DNA of 64,000 nucleotides, from positions 1 to 64,000 of the forward strand of contig DEQQ01000034.1 of the NCBI GenBank assembly GCA_002360455.1, in the 5' to 3' direction. This document shows, piece by piece, positions 27,928 through 36,297 of this stretch (the first letter of the stretch is position 1; each line of letters starts with the position of its first letter). Position numbers and translations under genes: made by a program. The notes beneath the pieces were generated by a model. It made no database searches and was not told the origin of the DNA. It saw only the letters and a program-made list of their open reading frames with translations. The stretch comes from Saprospiraceae bacterium UBA3362 (GTDB taxonomy: Bacteria > Bacteroidota > Bacteroidia > Chitinophagales > Saprospiraceae).

Positions 27928-28443
27928 TTATTTTGAAAAAGTAAAGTCTTTAGAAGATGCACCTCCGTGACAACTATTACACATTCCTCCCATCATCGCA
28001 GCACCACCTCTCATTGCTATTCCGCTCCCATCGGTTGCAATTGTTCCATCAGGGTTAAGCATGAACCACTCCCAGTTGCCTGTTGTTGGATTAAAGCCAT
28101 TACCACGTTTTACCATCCCTGTTATTTCATTTACTGTTCCTGCCGGATTAGTAGAGTGCTTTACAATGACAGTTCCAATTGGATAAGTTCCATTTACCCT
28201 TGCTTGACCGTTTTTAAAATACACTTTTCGAGTTACAGATGTATCATTGCCGGCGTGTGCTATGCCTAATGAAGGACTTGGCCCATGATTGGTAGCATCT
28301 AATGACCAAGAATGAAAATTTGCAAACGTAGTATTATCAGCAATAAATTCTGTTGATGTTGGGTCATCTCTTTTGCAAGACTGAAACGAAGCCATACTTA
28401 GGATTGCTGTGCCCATAATGGCAATGACTGCTAATTTACGCAT
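27928..28443 (-). CDS. Cytochrome P460-like c-type haem lipoprotein
   Basis: 171 residues: signal peptide with probable lipobox (MASFQSC, Cys near 22) and a C-terminal haem c motif CNSCH (near 156-160). The body (FHSWSLDATNHGPSP, VYFKNGQARVNGTYPIGTVIVKHS, GNGFNPTTGNWEWFMLNPDG) is the beta-sheet P460/P460-like fold, in which YPIGTVIVK and WEWF recur. P460 proteins oxidise hydroxylamine or nitric oxide or act as haem sensors; which applies here is unknown. Downstream of the ECF sigma gene on the same strand. Confidence 0.75.
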   Translation of the reverse strand: MRKLAVIAIMGTAILSMASFQSCKRDDPTSTEFIADNTTFANFHSWSLDATNHGPSPSLGIAHAGNDTSVTRKVYFKNGQARVNGTYPIGTVIVKHSTNPAGTVNEITGMVKRGNGFNPTTGNWEWFMLNPDGTIATDGSGIAMRGGAAMMGGMCNSCHGGASSKDFTFSK

Positions 28444-28459
28444 TGTATATAAAATTTAT

Positions 28460-28481
28460 AGTTTGGCTGAATTGCTAAACT
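28460..28481 (-). promoter_or_regulatory. Hairpin upstream of the P460-like gene
   Basis: Inverted repeat with arms AGTTTaGC/GCcAAACT (one mismatch) and a 6-base loop, 16 bases before the ATG at 28443. It has no T-run on the minus strand, so it may be an operator or leader structure rather than a terminator of the sigma gene. Confidence 0.3.
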
Positions 28482-28532
28482 ATCCCTTTATACCAATAAT
28501 CTGATTTTATCACCCAAGCCGAAGAAATTTTT

Positions 28533-29084
28533 TTATAAATTTTCTTTTCGCTCTTCTTCTTCCTTTACTTTTCTGATTTGTTCAACGCACTTATGTTTTT
28601 GATTTTGAGCATTATGCTTTGTAGAATAGCCGTATTCTTTTTGGATTTGTTCGATAGCTTTTTCCTTGAAAAACATATCGTGAATTAGTCCTTGGCAATG
28701 TTTCGTAATTTTATGAATGTAAGTTTGAAGTTTATCGGCATACGATTTTTCATTTTCAATGGCTAAATCAATTTCTTCATAAAATCTATTGTCTTGAATG
28801 TCTGTAAACTCGGCTTCTCTATAGGCAGTTCTTAATCGTTTAAGCCAAAGATTTTTAGAAATTGCCATTATATAAGTTTTTATTGAAGCAGTAAGTTGAA
28901 AATCATCTTTCCGTAACTTTTCTAAAAGCACCAACATTGTGTCTTGAAAAATGTCTTCGACATCCTCTGTTTTTCCGTTATTATTTGTTATAAATCGATT
29001 TACCATTCCGAAATACTCCTTGTAGAGTTGCCCGAATGCTTTGTTATTTTCGCCTTTTAAGTCGTCTATTATGTCTGTTGTCAT
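28533..29084 (-). CDS. ECF-type RNA polymerase sigma factor
   Basis: Sigma-70 family, ECF group, 183 residues. Region 2 has FGQLYKEYFGMVNRF, EDVEDIFQDTMLVLLEKL (region 2.2/2.3 core binding) and TYIMAISKNLWLKRLR; a region 4-like helix-turn-helix follows in the C-terminal third (EKAIEQIQKEYGYSTKHNAQNQKHKCVEQIRK). No anti-sigma factor gene is adjacent. It probably directs transcription of itself and/or of the three downstream genes (P460-like, Cys/His-rich, membrane protein) on the same strand; this is inferred from position only. Confidence 0.88.
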   Translation of the reverse strand: MTTDIIDDLKGENNKAFGQLYKEYFGMVNRFITNNNGKTEDVEDIFQDTMLVLLEKLRKDDFQLTASIKTYIMAISKNLWLKRLRTAYREAEFTDIQDNRFYEEIDLAIENEKSYADKLQTYIHKITKHCQGLIHDMFFKEKAIEQIQKEYGYSTKHNAQNQKHKCVEQIRKVKEEEERKENL

Positions 29085-30128
29085 TCTACTTTATTATGTT
29101 TGGTCAGTCTTGGTTTGCGGTTCGGAAAAATTGCCCCTAACATACAACATGGACGATAGGCCGACCGATAAAAAGACTGTACGCCCAGTACACTGTTATG
29201 CTTTTAGATTGTTTTATGCATACATAAGTATATCATCGCGCTTGGGAATATCCTGGCTAAAGCTAAAGCTGTTTCTATCCAATCAGCAAATTGTATGTCT
29301 TTCACTTATTTCTGAATTTAAAGAATATTTTAGAATTAAGTCTCTGACTTGTTTAACTTGATATGGTTTAATTTTGTTGCCTTCAGATTGAATATTTATT
29401 ATCCCATCAATTCCATTTTTACTAAGTATTTGGTGACATCCTATTATTCTTAATTGAATTCCAAGACTCAATATTCAATCCAAAAGTCCATCATACTCAA
29501 TGCTTTGATCTTATAGACCATTAAAAACTTTAATCAATATTTTGCCAAACTTACCCAAAGTTATCCTTTTAGCAAATGTAAGAAACAATTTATTTTATTT
29601 AATGCCTAAAAATCTACTAGACTTGGCCTCCAACAACAAAGATAAAAATCCAGTCCATAAACGTTTTTTGCAAGATATATCTCTGCCACTGTTGACTGTT
29701 CAAAAATTAATAAATAAAAAATTAAAAAAATTAAAACTCTCAAGCTTTATTACTGCGGGTATCAAAGCTTTTTTGGATACAAAGAAGATTTCCAATTTCC
29801 GCAAAGCCAAGCTCTAGTTAATTAAGAACAGTGCAGAAGAGTCGATTTGATCCATAAATTACTTCTGAACAAATTGAGCAATCGTTTCCTCTAGAAATAA
29901 TGCAAATAATCATTCTTATGGAGAATTACTTTGTCTTAAATTAATAACACCAATTTTCCACTCGAAAATTCATTATAGGCTAATGAATAATCTTCATTAT
30001 CCAAAAATTGATCTACAAAAAAAGGAATACACCTATCTTATTGCAGGCAAAAGAAACTAATACTATCTCAACAAAACAGAATTGTATTTATTGTTTTTTG
30101 CAAAGCAAGTATGCACGGGATTAATATA
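29085..30128. other. Gene-poor stretch with attC-like and small open frames
   Basis: Over 1 kb without a convincing gene. Two short frames are noted: 29283-29471 minus (62 residues; KIKPYQVKQVRDLILKYS, protein-like but not recognised) and 29542-29817 plus (91 residues, very Lys/Leu-rich). Neither has a promoter box or a known family. The rest is AT-rich with no repeat that I can see besides the attC-like segment. Confidence 0.4.
29133..29204. repeat. attC-like imperfect inverted repeat (weak)
   Basis: Segment bounded by GCCCCTAAC on the left and GTTATGC on the right, about 70 bases, with a short outer stem (TAACA/TGTTA) and partial inner complementarity. The ends resemble integron attC core sites (RYYYAAC/GTTRRRY), but each end deviates from the consensus and the inner boxes are weak. 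It lies about 50 bases upstream of the sigma factor start. Confidence 0.2.
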
Positions 30129-31622
30129 TTATGCTTTATCTTCTTCTTTTGGCTCAGCTCCTTTAAGATAATTTGGTAAATTAAGTCCGGCCATGTTGAA
30201 TAAATCATTGAGAGGTGGCACGGTTTTCATCATTCCGGATACAAAATTGGCCGTGGACGAATTCCCATTTTCTCCCTGTCCTGTTCCGGAATCCCATACC
30301 GTGATTTTATCTATTTTAATATTTTTCACTGCTTCTACTTGAGTCCTAACCAACTCAGGTAATTTTTCGATCAACAACAATTGAAAAGCTTTATTTGGAT
30401 CACCTCCTGCAGCAGCAACAACTTCCTTGTAACCTTCAGCTTGTTTGGTTAATATTTCCAGCAATCCTTTGGCCTCTGCTTCCATTTTTGCAAAAATAGC
30501 GTCGGCTTCACCTTTTGCATTTTCTCTTATTGTTTCTGCCGCAGCCTGAGCTTCAATAATAGCCCTCTGCTTTGCAATCTCAGCGGGAACCACAATATTG
30601 GCTATTTGAGTAGATCTCTCTCTTTCGGATCGCGCTAATTCTGCTTTTTGTTCTGCCATATATGCTTCTTCCAAAGCTCTTGCATTTTGAACTTTTTCTG
30701 ATGCTAATGCCACTCGCAAAGCTTCAGCTTCTTTTTCTCTTCTGTTGGATTCGGACTGAGCTATAGCAATTTTAGCTTCATTTTCTCCACGGATTGCCAA
30801 TGCGTTTGCCTCTGATGTTTTTACACGTGTATCTCTTTCTGCTTCAGCCTTCCCTATAGTTTCATCTTTCACAGCTGTTGCAATACTGATTTCTTTATCT
30901 TTTTGAGTTATTGCAATTCTTACATCTCTGTCTCTATGAGTTTCTGCTATCTGCGTATCTTTTTCTCTATCTGCCAATGCTTTTCCTGTCTCTCCAATTT
31001 TCTCTTGTTCTGCAACGCTGATTTTGGCTTCATTGATGGCTTTGGCAGCAGCCTCCTTTCCCAAGGCAGAAATGTAGCCTGACTCATCTTTAATATCGGT
31101 TACATTGACATTGATCAATTTCAATCCAATCTTCTTGAGTTCACTATCGACATTTTTTGAAATATTATCCAAAAATTTATCTCGATCAGAATTAATTTCT
31201 TCAATGGTCATTGTGGCGATAACTAATCTTAACTGACCGAATAAAATATCCTTAGCCAATTCTTGAATTTCTTCGGGAGTCAATCCAAGCAATCTTTCTG
31301 CTGCAGCATTCATACTGTCCGGATCTGTAGAAATGGCGATCGTAAATCGACAAGGAACATCCACTCTGATATTCTGTCTGCTTAATGCATTGGTAAGATT
31401 GGCTTCTATAGAAAGCGGTTTGAGATCTAAGAAAGCAAAATCCTGAATTACAGGCCAAATAAATGCGCCTCCACCGTGAATACATTTGGCCGATGTTCCT
31501 CCGGTTCTACCGTAAATAACCAAAATTTTATCGGAAGGACAGCGCTTGTACCTGGATACTAAAGCTACAACAGTTACAAAAAAAACAATTGCAGCAACAA
31601 CTAAAATAATAATTGGTGTCAT
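30129..31622 (-). CDS. Flotillin-family protein
   Basis: SPFH-domain membrane scaffold protein, 497 residues, close to B. subtilis FloT in length. One N-terminal membrane segment (PIIILVVAAIVFFVTVVALV), then the SPFH/PHB domain (residues about 25-200; VPCRFTIAIS, TIEEINSDRDKFL, GLKLINVNVTDI), then a long Ala/Glu-rich coiled coil (about 205-400; EAKISVAEQEKIGETGKALA, ERSTQIANIVVPAEIAKQRA) and a short flexible C-terminus (KGAEPKEEDKA). Organises functional membrane microdomains. The NfeD-like gene directly upstream (11 bases) is its usual partner. Confidence 0.92.
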   Translation of the reverse strand: MTPIIILVVAAIVFFVTVVALVSRYKRCPSDKILVIYGRTGGTSAKCIHGGGAFIWPVIQDFAFLDLKPLSIEANLTNALSRQNIRVDVPCRFTIAISTDPDSMNAAAERLLGLTPEEIQELAKDILFGQLRLVIATMTIEEINSDRDKFLDNISKNVDSELKKIGLKLINVNVTDIKDESGYISALGKEAAAKAINEAKISVAEQEKIGETGKALADREKDTQIAETHRDRDVRIAITQKDKEISIATAVKDETIGKAEAERDTRVKTSEANALAIRGENEAKIAIAQSESNRREKEAEALRVALASEKVQNARALEEAYMAEQKAELARSERERSTQIANIVVPAEIAKQRAIIEAQAAAETIRENAKGEADAIFAKMEAEAKGLLEILTKQAEGYKEVVAAAGGDPNKAFQLLLIEKLPELVRTQVEAVKNIKIDKITVWDSGTGQGENGNSSTANFVSGMMKTVPPLNDLFNMAGLNLPNYLKGAEPKEEDKA

Positions 31623-31633
31623 AAAATAAGGGA

Positions 31634-32200
31634 TTAGATTTTTTCTACGATTAATATATTCTGATTCTCGATTCTTACAATTTTTACAAGAGATCCTGTC
31701 TCAATTTTTTCATTTTCTGTCATCGCATCAAGCTCGTGGAAAGTCCCATTGACACTTACCATGATCTTTCCTCTGCCATTTTTGAATGCCGGAACAGTTA
31801 GATAAACTTCTGCTGTCATATAAAGCACAGATGAAATTCTAAATGAATTGTCTTCCGCCAAAGTCTGCAATTGTCTTATAATGACAAAAAATAAATATAC
31901 AAATAATATTCCAATTCCAACAGAAACAAGTCCTAGTAAAAGCTTATTGGAAATGAATGAATAAAATGAAATTCCCGACCAACTTAAACCTAATAAAAAA
32001 TGGATTAAATTGCGCAATGAAAACAGTTGAAAAACTGAATCTCCATGCTCCAAATCACTATCAAAATCTGCCTGTGTCCCGTCATGACTATCTGCACCCA
32101 TAAATGTCATAACAGATTGGATACAAAATATTACACTGGTCGGAATTGCTATATACCAAAAACTTCTCAACAGCGGCTCCATTTCATTAAAAAATTCCAT
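31634..32200 (-). CDS. NfeD-like/YuaF-type membrane protein
   Basis: 188-residue partner of the flotillin. Three hydrophobic helices (FWYIAIPTSVIFCIQSVMTF, NLIHFLLGLSWSGISFYSF, LLLGLVSVGIGILFVYLFF) precede a cytosolic OB-fold (about 120-188; GRGKIMVSVNGTFHELDAMT, IETGSLVKIVRI, ILIVEK), the architecture of B. subtilis YuaF. The gene order NfeD then flotillin equals yuaF-floT. Confidence 0.85.
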   Translation of the reverse strand: MEFFNEMEPLLRSFWYIAIPTSVIFCIQSVMTFMGADSHDGTQADFDSDLEHGDSVFQLFSLRNLIHFLLGLSWSGISFYSFISNKLLLGLVSVGIGILFVYLFFVIIRQLQTLAEDNSFRISSVLYMTAEVYLTVPAFKNGRGKIMVSVNGTFHELDAMTENEKIETGSLVKIVRIENQNILIVEKI

Positions 32201-32483
32201 TGTATTAAATTTACTCTAAAATAAATGAATCTTTGATTCAAAAAGTTCCAAAAACCATTATTTTCGGACGATCGGTTTTGGAAATTGGTCGAAATAACTC
32301 TGAATTTCCTAGATAAATTCAGATCAAAAAACAATTTAAGATCTCCTCTTTTGCCTCCTTTAGTTGACTCAATAACTCTTAGCAAAATTGGCAAAGCTGC
32401 AAAACTGAGCTTGTCGAAGTGAGGCGAGCGATGAGTTCGTAGTTGTATTGGAGTTGTACGTTCCATAAGGTTTAAGCATTGTT
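32201..32483. other. Intergenic, partly repeat-derived
   Basis: No gene. Positions about 32400-32466 hold a GC-richer tract (GAGCTTGTCGAAGTGAGG, then GATGAGTTCGTAGTTG) unlike the surroundings, which adjoins repeat copy B and probably belongs to the same composite of repeated sequence. Confidence 0.4.
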
Positions 32484-32747
32484 CAGTTTAATATGGTTAC
32501 ACAAACGTAGAAAAAAAGTTGGTAGCTCCAAAGTTAGTTTTCATAAAGGCAGAAATTGTCAGCTTGAAAACCAACTAAAGGAAGCTCGTTCCTCTTGATT
32601 TCCATAGCTTCGCCGACCGGGACCAAAGAAACAAAGCAATAACGGGAAAAGCTTATTACGACAAACTCAATTTTCTTCATCGTTGAATCTTTTCTCCAGG
32701 TTTCGCTCTTTGATGGGATTTTTATATATGGCCAGATGTAGTGCGTA
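32484..32747 (-). repeat. Dispersed ~270-bp repeat, copy B
   Basis: Diverged copy of 26705-26996 (shared blocks listed there). On the minus strand it carries a 73-codon open frame (32534-32755) whose second half (from MKKIEFVVISF to LPLVGFQADNF) reads like a peptide, but the same frame is not kept in copy A, so I treat it as part of the repeat rather than a gene. It begins within a few bases of the stop of the minus-strand gene 32752-33087. Confidence 0.6.
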
Positions 32748-32751
32748 GTAG

Positions 32752-33087
32752 TCATTTATCCAATAGCTCATATTCTTCTAAGGCATCTGTCCATATTTTT
32801 TCTGCGTTGAGCTTTATTAAACTTTTAACAAGTTTTTCAATGGTGAATTGATCAAGCACCTCTTTGCCTATTTCTTTTACAAATATTATTGAGTCACTTT
32901 TGTCAAGTGTCATCGAGTTTTCAATTTCGCAACAACCATATCCATCAAATGAAATTCTATGGAGATATATTTGTCCATTGTTATTCAAGCTAAAGTCGAT
33001 GAATACAGAACTATCCAAGCACCCCAAATAGTAGTCAGCTTTTCTCGATACAGGCATTATTGTCTTGAAAAAGTCAAATTTCTTCAT
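32752..33087 (-). CDS. Small unknown protein
   Basis: 111 residues, soluble, acidic, not recognised. It contains YYLGCLDSSVFIDFSLNNNG and ISFDGYGCCEIENSMTLDK, suggesting a mixed alpha/beta fold, and a helical C-terminus. It follows a frameshifted partner gene by 10 bases on the same strand and ends against repeat copy B. The position among repeats and decayed genes suggests horizontally acquired cargo, in the style of small immunity-type genes, but no toxin is present and no function is claimed. Confidence 0.6.
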   Translation of the reverse strand: MKKFDFFKTIMPVSRKADYYLGCLDSSVFIDFSLNNNGQIYLHRISFDGYGCCEIENSMTLDKSDSIIFVKEIGKEVLDQFTIEKLVKSLIKLNAEKIWTDALEEYELLDK

Positions 33088-33097
33088 AGTATTTAAT

Positions 33098-33323
33098 TCA
33101 CCAATTTTCTTTTTTGCTTCTCACTCTGTCAACAAATGTCAAAAAATCTATTTCGTCTGTCCCAAACCTTTCTGTGAAACATTCTGCTATTCTACCAATC
33201 CAGTCAAAATTGCCGTCCATTCCTTCAGCTTTATTAACATCCAGGGCAAATTCAATCGCTTGCTAATTTTCCTTTTCGAAATTGCGATATAATCATCTGG
33301 AGTTATACAAAATTCCCATCATG
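33098..33323 (-). pseudogene. Frameshifted small gene
   Basis: On the minus strand two frames join to give one plausible protein: PDDYIAISKRKISK (about 33250-33300) followed after a one-base shift near 33258 by AIEFALDVNKAEGMDGNFDW, then IGRIAECFTERFGTDEIDF and LTFVDRVRSKKENW with stop at 33098-33100. The second part has an in-frame TAG just before it in its own phase and no usable start. It lies 10 bases upstream of the intact small gene, as in a former two-gene operon. The 5' end is not resolved. Confidence 0.45.
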
Positions 33324-33536
33324 ATAGTTTAAGCTCATTTTTGACTTTGTAATTTTCCCTTTTGAAGACTTCCGGTCATAGAAATTATCGCTGCTTGTTT
33401 ATTACTATATAGGACTATTGTTCATTTAACTCATCTACTAATTAGAAAAATCTCTTGCACTGTTTCTAAAAAATAATGAACGATCTAATAATATGGCTTC
33501 ATTAAGCCCCTATAAAACAATGGATTTGCTCTGCTT
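33324..33536. other. Gene-free stretch
   Basis: About 210 bases of AT-rich sequence between the decayed gene and the 3' end of the outer-membrane protein gene. Nothing recognised. Confidence 0.4.
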
Positions 33537-34208
33537 TTACCTTCTTCGTTTTACTCTATAATTCAACTTCAATCCAAGACTGACATTGCTCGATTTTTCC
33601 AAGCGAATGGGATCGGTTTGTGTCAATACTGCAGGAATTTTGTCGGCAAATCTCAATCCATAAGCCACTACAGGAGTCAGCGTCCAGGCTTTACTCAATC
33701 CTATATCAAACCCGGCACCAAGCTCCACTATTGGCACAATTCCTGAAATTTCTCTTTGCTCTTGGTTGAATGTAAGGGTTTTCGAGCTCCAGGCTAATTT
33801 TGGGTTCAAAATCAGATGAAATCCATCTTCCATGATTGAATTTCCTTTTCCGAATGTAGGGCAATTGCAATCGTCCTCAAAACTGAAAAGATAAAATAAT
33901 AAGGGCAAAGCAAGTTGGGCCTCAAGAAACTCTGCTGTTGTCGCTGGAGTTTGATTTGGCTTGCTGCGCATATAGGACAAATTGAATGAGGGAAGGAATT
34001 CCAGTCTGTAGTTTTTCAGTCGTTTCCAATAATGCACTGCAATGCGCGGAGCTATAAGATTCTGGGGATAGAGGTCGCGGGCAGTATTGAATTGGATTGG
34101 ACTTACAAAAGTGTAAACATCTGTCCATATCTCTCCTCCTAATTGAGCTGAGGCAATTCTCCAAAGCAAACATAACAAGTAAACAAAGATTAGTCTAAGT
34201 TTCATCAA
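33537..34208 (-). CDS. Putative outer-membrane beta-barrel protein
   Basis: 223 residues with a Sec signal peptide (cleavage after IASAQ). The mature protein alternates hydrophobic and polar residues as membrane beta-strands do (YRLEFLPSFNLSYMRS, FHLILNPKLAWSSKTLTF, IVPIVELGAGFDIGL, WTLTPVVAYGLRFADK, NVSLGLKLNYRVKRRR) and ends in basic residues after an aromatic/hydrophobic strand. Family not recognised. Single gene; start ATG at 34208 or the next codon. Confidence 0.65.
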   Translation of the reverse strand: MMKLRLIFVYLLCLLWRIASAQLGGEIWTDVYTFVSPIQFNTARDLYPQNLIAPRIAVHYWKRLKNYRLEFLPSFNLSYMRSKPNQTPATTAEFLEAQLALPLLFYLFSFEDDCNCPTFGKGNSIMEDGFHLILNPKLAWSSKTLTFNQEQREISGIVPIVELGAGFDIGLSKAWTLTPVVAYGLRFADKIPAVLTQTDPIRLEKSSNVSLGLKLNYRVKRRR

Positions 34209-34360
34209 TTATCATTTAAAGGTCAAATCTTTTGTACATAATTCTATCATTTATTCCCTTTTACCCTTCTTTTGAGTTTGTTCAAATTCCATTTTTTTTG
34301 CTAAACCTACTTACTTGCTGTGATAATGGTTTTTTTACTGCTTAATAAGCTCTTTTTTGG

Positions 34361-34456
34361 TTTGCGTGAGGTGGCCGGAGGGTTTCAGTGCAAAGCACCG
34401 AGCGTCAGCGAGCCCGCAGGACACCGACCCTGCCATTGGCAGGGGCACGCCCAAAT
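34361..34456 (-). repeat. GC-rich REP-like element, copy 2
   Basis: Reverse-oriented relative of 21747-21830: the 28-base core differs at two positions, flanked again by GTGCCCCT and CTCAC-CAAA. It has a small internal palindrome (CTGCCAATGGCAG). Confidence 0.7.
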
Positions 34457-34508
34457 CATTCAAAAAGAAACGCAAAATACAGTAAAAATGATTTATGAAG
34501 AAAACAAT

Positions 34509-34516
34509 TATCTTTG
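34509..34516 (+). promoter_or_regulatory. -7 box (TATCTTTG) for rimO operon
   Basis: Exact TAnnTTTG. The longest rimO frame begins at the TTG inside this box (34514), so a downstream start is more likely. Confidence 0.55.
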
Positions 34517-34537
34517 TCCTTCTTGCAAGCTCAAATT

Positions 34538-35851
34538 GTGAAAACGAAAACATATAGAAAAGAAAAAGTACAGCTGGTGACATTGGGTTGTTCGAAAAAT
34601 CTAGTGGACTCAGAGAATCTGATGATGCAATTGGATCACAATAACTATCATGTAGAACACAACCCAATGGATGAACATCTTGCGGAAATCATTATAGTTA
34701 ATACTTGTGGATTCATCGATCGCGCCAAAGAAGAATCTATAGATACCATCCTCAACTATGCCTCACTAAAAAATGAAGGCAAGATTCAGAAGTTATATGT
34801 GACGGGTTGCTTGTCGCAGCGATACAAAGATCATCTGGAGGAGGAAATTCCGGAGGTGGATGCTTATTTCGGAACAATGGAAATGCCGGCCTTATTGAAT
34901 AAACTCAATGCGGACTATAAATCGGAATTGATCGGGGAACGAATCCTCTCTACTCCTTCTCATTATGCTTATCTTAAAATTTCTGAAGGTTGCAATAGAA
35001 CCTGCAGTTTTTGTGCAATTCCGCTCATGAGAGGAAAACATCAATCTGTACCTATAGAACAGCTGGTAATTCAAGCTAAATCATTGGCAAAACAGGGTGT
35101 TAGAGAATTGATTTTGATAGCTCAAGAGCTCACTTATTACGGTCTTGATTTGTACAAAAAAAGAATGTTGGCCGAGTTGCTTGAAGAGTTATGCAAAGTC
35201 GATGGTATAGAATGGATACGATTGCATTATGCCTATCCTTCAAAATTCCCGACGGAGATTCTCCCTGTAATGCGTGAGCAGGCTAAAATATGCAAGTATC
35301 TGGATCTTCCTTTGCAGCATATTTCTGATTCTGTGCTATTGGGAATGAAAAGACAGATCACTAAGAAAGAAACCATTGAGTTGATAGAACTGATCAGAAA
35401 AGAAGTTCCTGATATTGCCCTTAGGACTACAATGTTGATTGGCTTTCCGGGAGAAACCGAAGAACATTTTGAGGAGCTCTGTGAATTTATTAAAGAATAT
35501 CAATTTGATCGCCTTGGAGTTTTTCAATACTCGCATGAAGAAGATACTTCTGCCTTTGCAATCAATGATGATGTTCCACAAGAGCTTAAAGAAGAAAGAG
35601 CAAGAAGACTCATGGAAATTCAAGAGCAAATTTCTCATGCCAAGAATGAGAAAAAAGTAGGACAAACCATGCGTGTTTTGGTGGATAGGAAAGAAAATGG
35701 ATATTTTGTAGGAAGAACAGAATACGATAGCCCTGAAGTAGACAATGAAGTTTTGATTTCGGATCAAAATACCTATTGCAGGATTGGAGATTTTGTTGAG
35801 GTACGAATTATGGATTACAGCGAATTTGATTTGTTTGCAGAACCGATATGA
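34538..35851 (+). CDS. rimO: Ribosomal protein S12 methylthiotransferase RimO
   Basis: Radical-SAM methylthiotransferase that modifies Asp88 of ribosomal protein S12; about 437 residues. The N-terminal UPF0004 domain has VTLGCSKNLVDSE (Cys of the second cluster), NTCGFIDRAKEES and VTGCLSQRY; the radical SAM cluster is CNRTCSFCAIP; the C-terminal TRAM domain ends the protein (VLVDRKENGYFVGRTEYDSP, the RimO form with DSPEVD). I choose the GTG at 34538 because the longest-frame TTG (34514) lies in the promoter box; TTG 34523 is also possible. The next gene overlaps by 4 bases. Confidence 0.93.
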   Translation: MKTKTYRKEKVQLVTLGCSKNLVDSENLMMQLDHNNYHVEHNPMDEHLAEIIIVNTCGFIDRAKEESIDTILNYASLKNEGKIQKLYVTGCLSQRYKDHLEEEIPEVDAYFGTMEMPALLNKLNADYKSELIGERILSTPSHYAYLKISEGCNRTCSFCAIPLMRGKHQSVPIEQLVIQAKSLAKQGVRELILIAQELTYYGLDLYKKRMLAELLEELCKVDGIEWIRLHYAYPSKFPTEILPVMREQAKICKYLDLPLQHISDSVLLGMKRQITKKETIELIELIRKEVPDIALRTTMLIGFPGETEEHFEELCEFIKEYQFDRLGVFQYSHEEDTSAFAINDDVPQELKEERARRLMEIQEQISHAKNEKKVGQTMRVLVDRKENGYFVGRTEYDSPEVDNEVLISDQNTYCRIGDFVEVRIMDYSEFDLFAEPI

Positions 35852-36297
35852 ATAGATTAAATCAATATTTCGATTTGATTCAGGCAAAACCAATCTATCA
35901 AGGAATTGCGAGTTCGCTCATTGCCTTAGTCATTATTGTGTTTATATTGATTGGTCGATGGATCAAACTCCTAAGCCCGGACCCTGAGTCAATATGGATG
36001 ATTACCACTGCCATCTTATTATTTTATATTTTGTTTAATTGTCTTTTCAGTTTTCAAACCAAAGACAAAATGGAATATTATGCTCAGTCCATCTACACCT
36101 ACGTGGCATTGATTGTTTCCGGGATATTGGTTGCTCAATTCATTACAGGACAAACTTTGTTTGAAACCGACTCACACCCTTGGATCATCATGGTGTTTTC
36201 GATGGTTTATCTTGTTTTTATAAGCATTCTAAACCTGATACGAAAAATTGTTGAAATTGCTTTGCGGCAAGAAAAAAATTTAGAAAATGAACCGTAA
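35848..36297 (+). CDS. Small integral membrane protein
   Basis: 149 residues with four hydrophobic segments (GIASSLIALVIIVFILIG, WMITTAILLFYILFNCLF, TYVALIVSGILVAQFI, WIIMVFSMVYLVFISIL). Not recognised beyond a conserved-looking Bacteroidota membrane protein. ATG overlaps the rimO stop by 4 bases and its end overlaps the msrB start by 11 bases, so it is translationally coupled to both. Confidence 0.7.
   Translation: MNRLNQYFDLIQAKPIYQGIASSLIALVIIVFILIGRWIKLLSPDPESIWMITTAILLFYILFNCLFSFQTKDKMEYYAQSIYTYVALIVSGILVAQFITGQTLFETDSHPWIIMVFSMVYLVFISILNLIRKIVEIALRQEKNLENEP

Larger units (their letters stand above)
34209..34537. other. Intergenic region with REP-like element and rimO promoter
   Basis: Divergent region between the barrel protein and rimO. 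It contains the GC-rich REP-like copy 2 (34361-34456) and the TATCTTTG box (34509-34516). No gene. Confidence 0.5.

Noticed and set aside
29542..29817. 91-codon frame, plus strand
   Set aside because: Lys/Leu-rich low-complexity product, no family or start signal; not strong enough to call a gene.
32534..32755. 73-codon frame inside repeat copy B
   Set aside because: Part of a repeat; the frame is not conserved in copy A.
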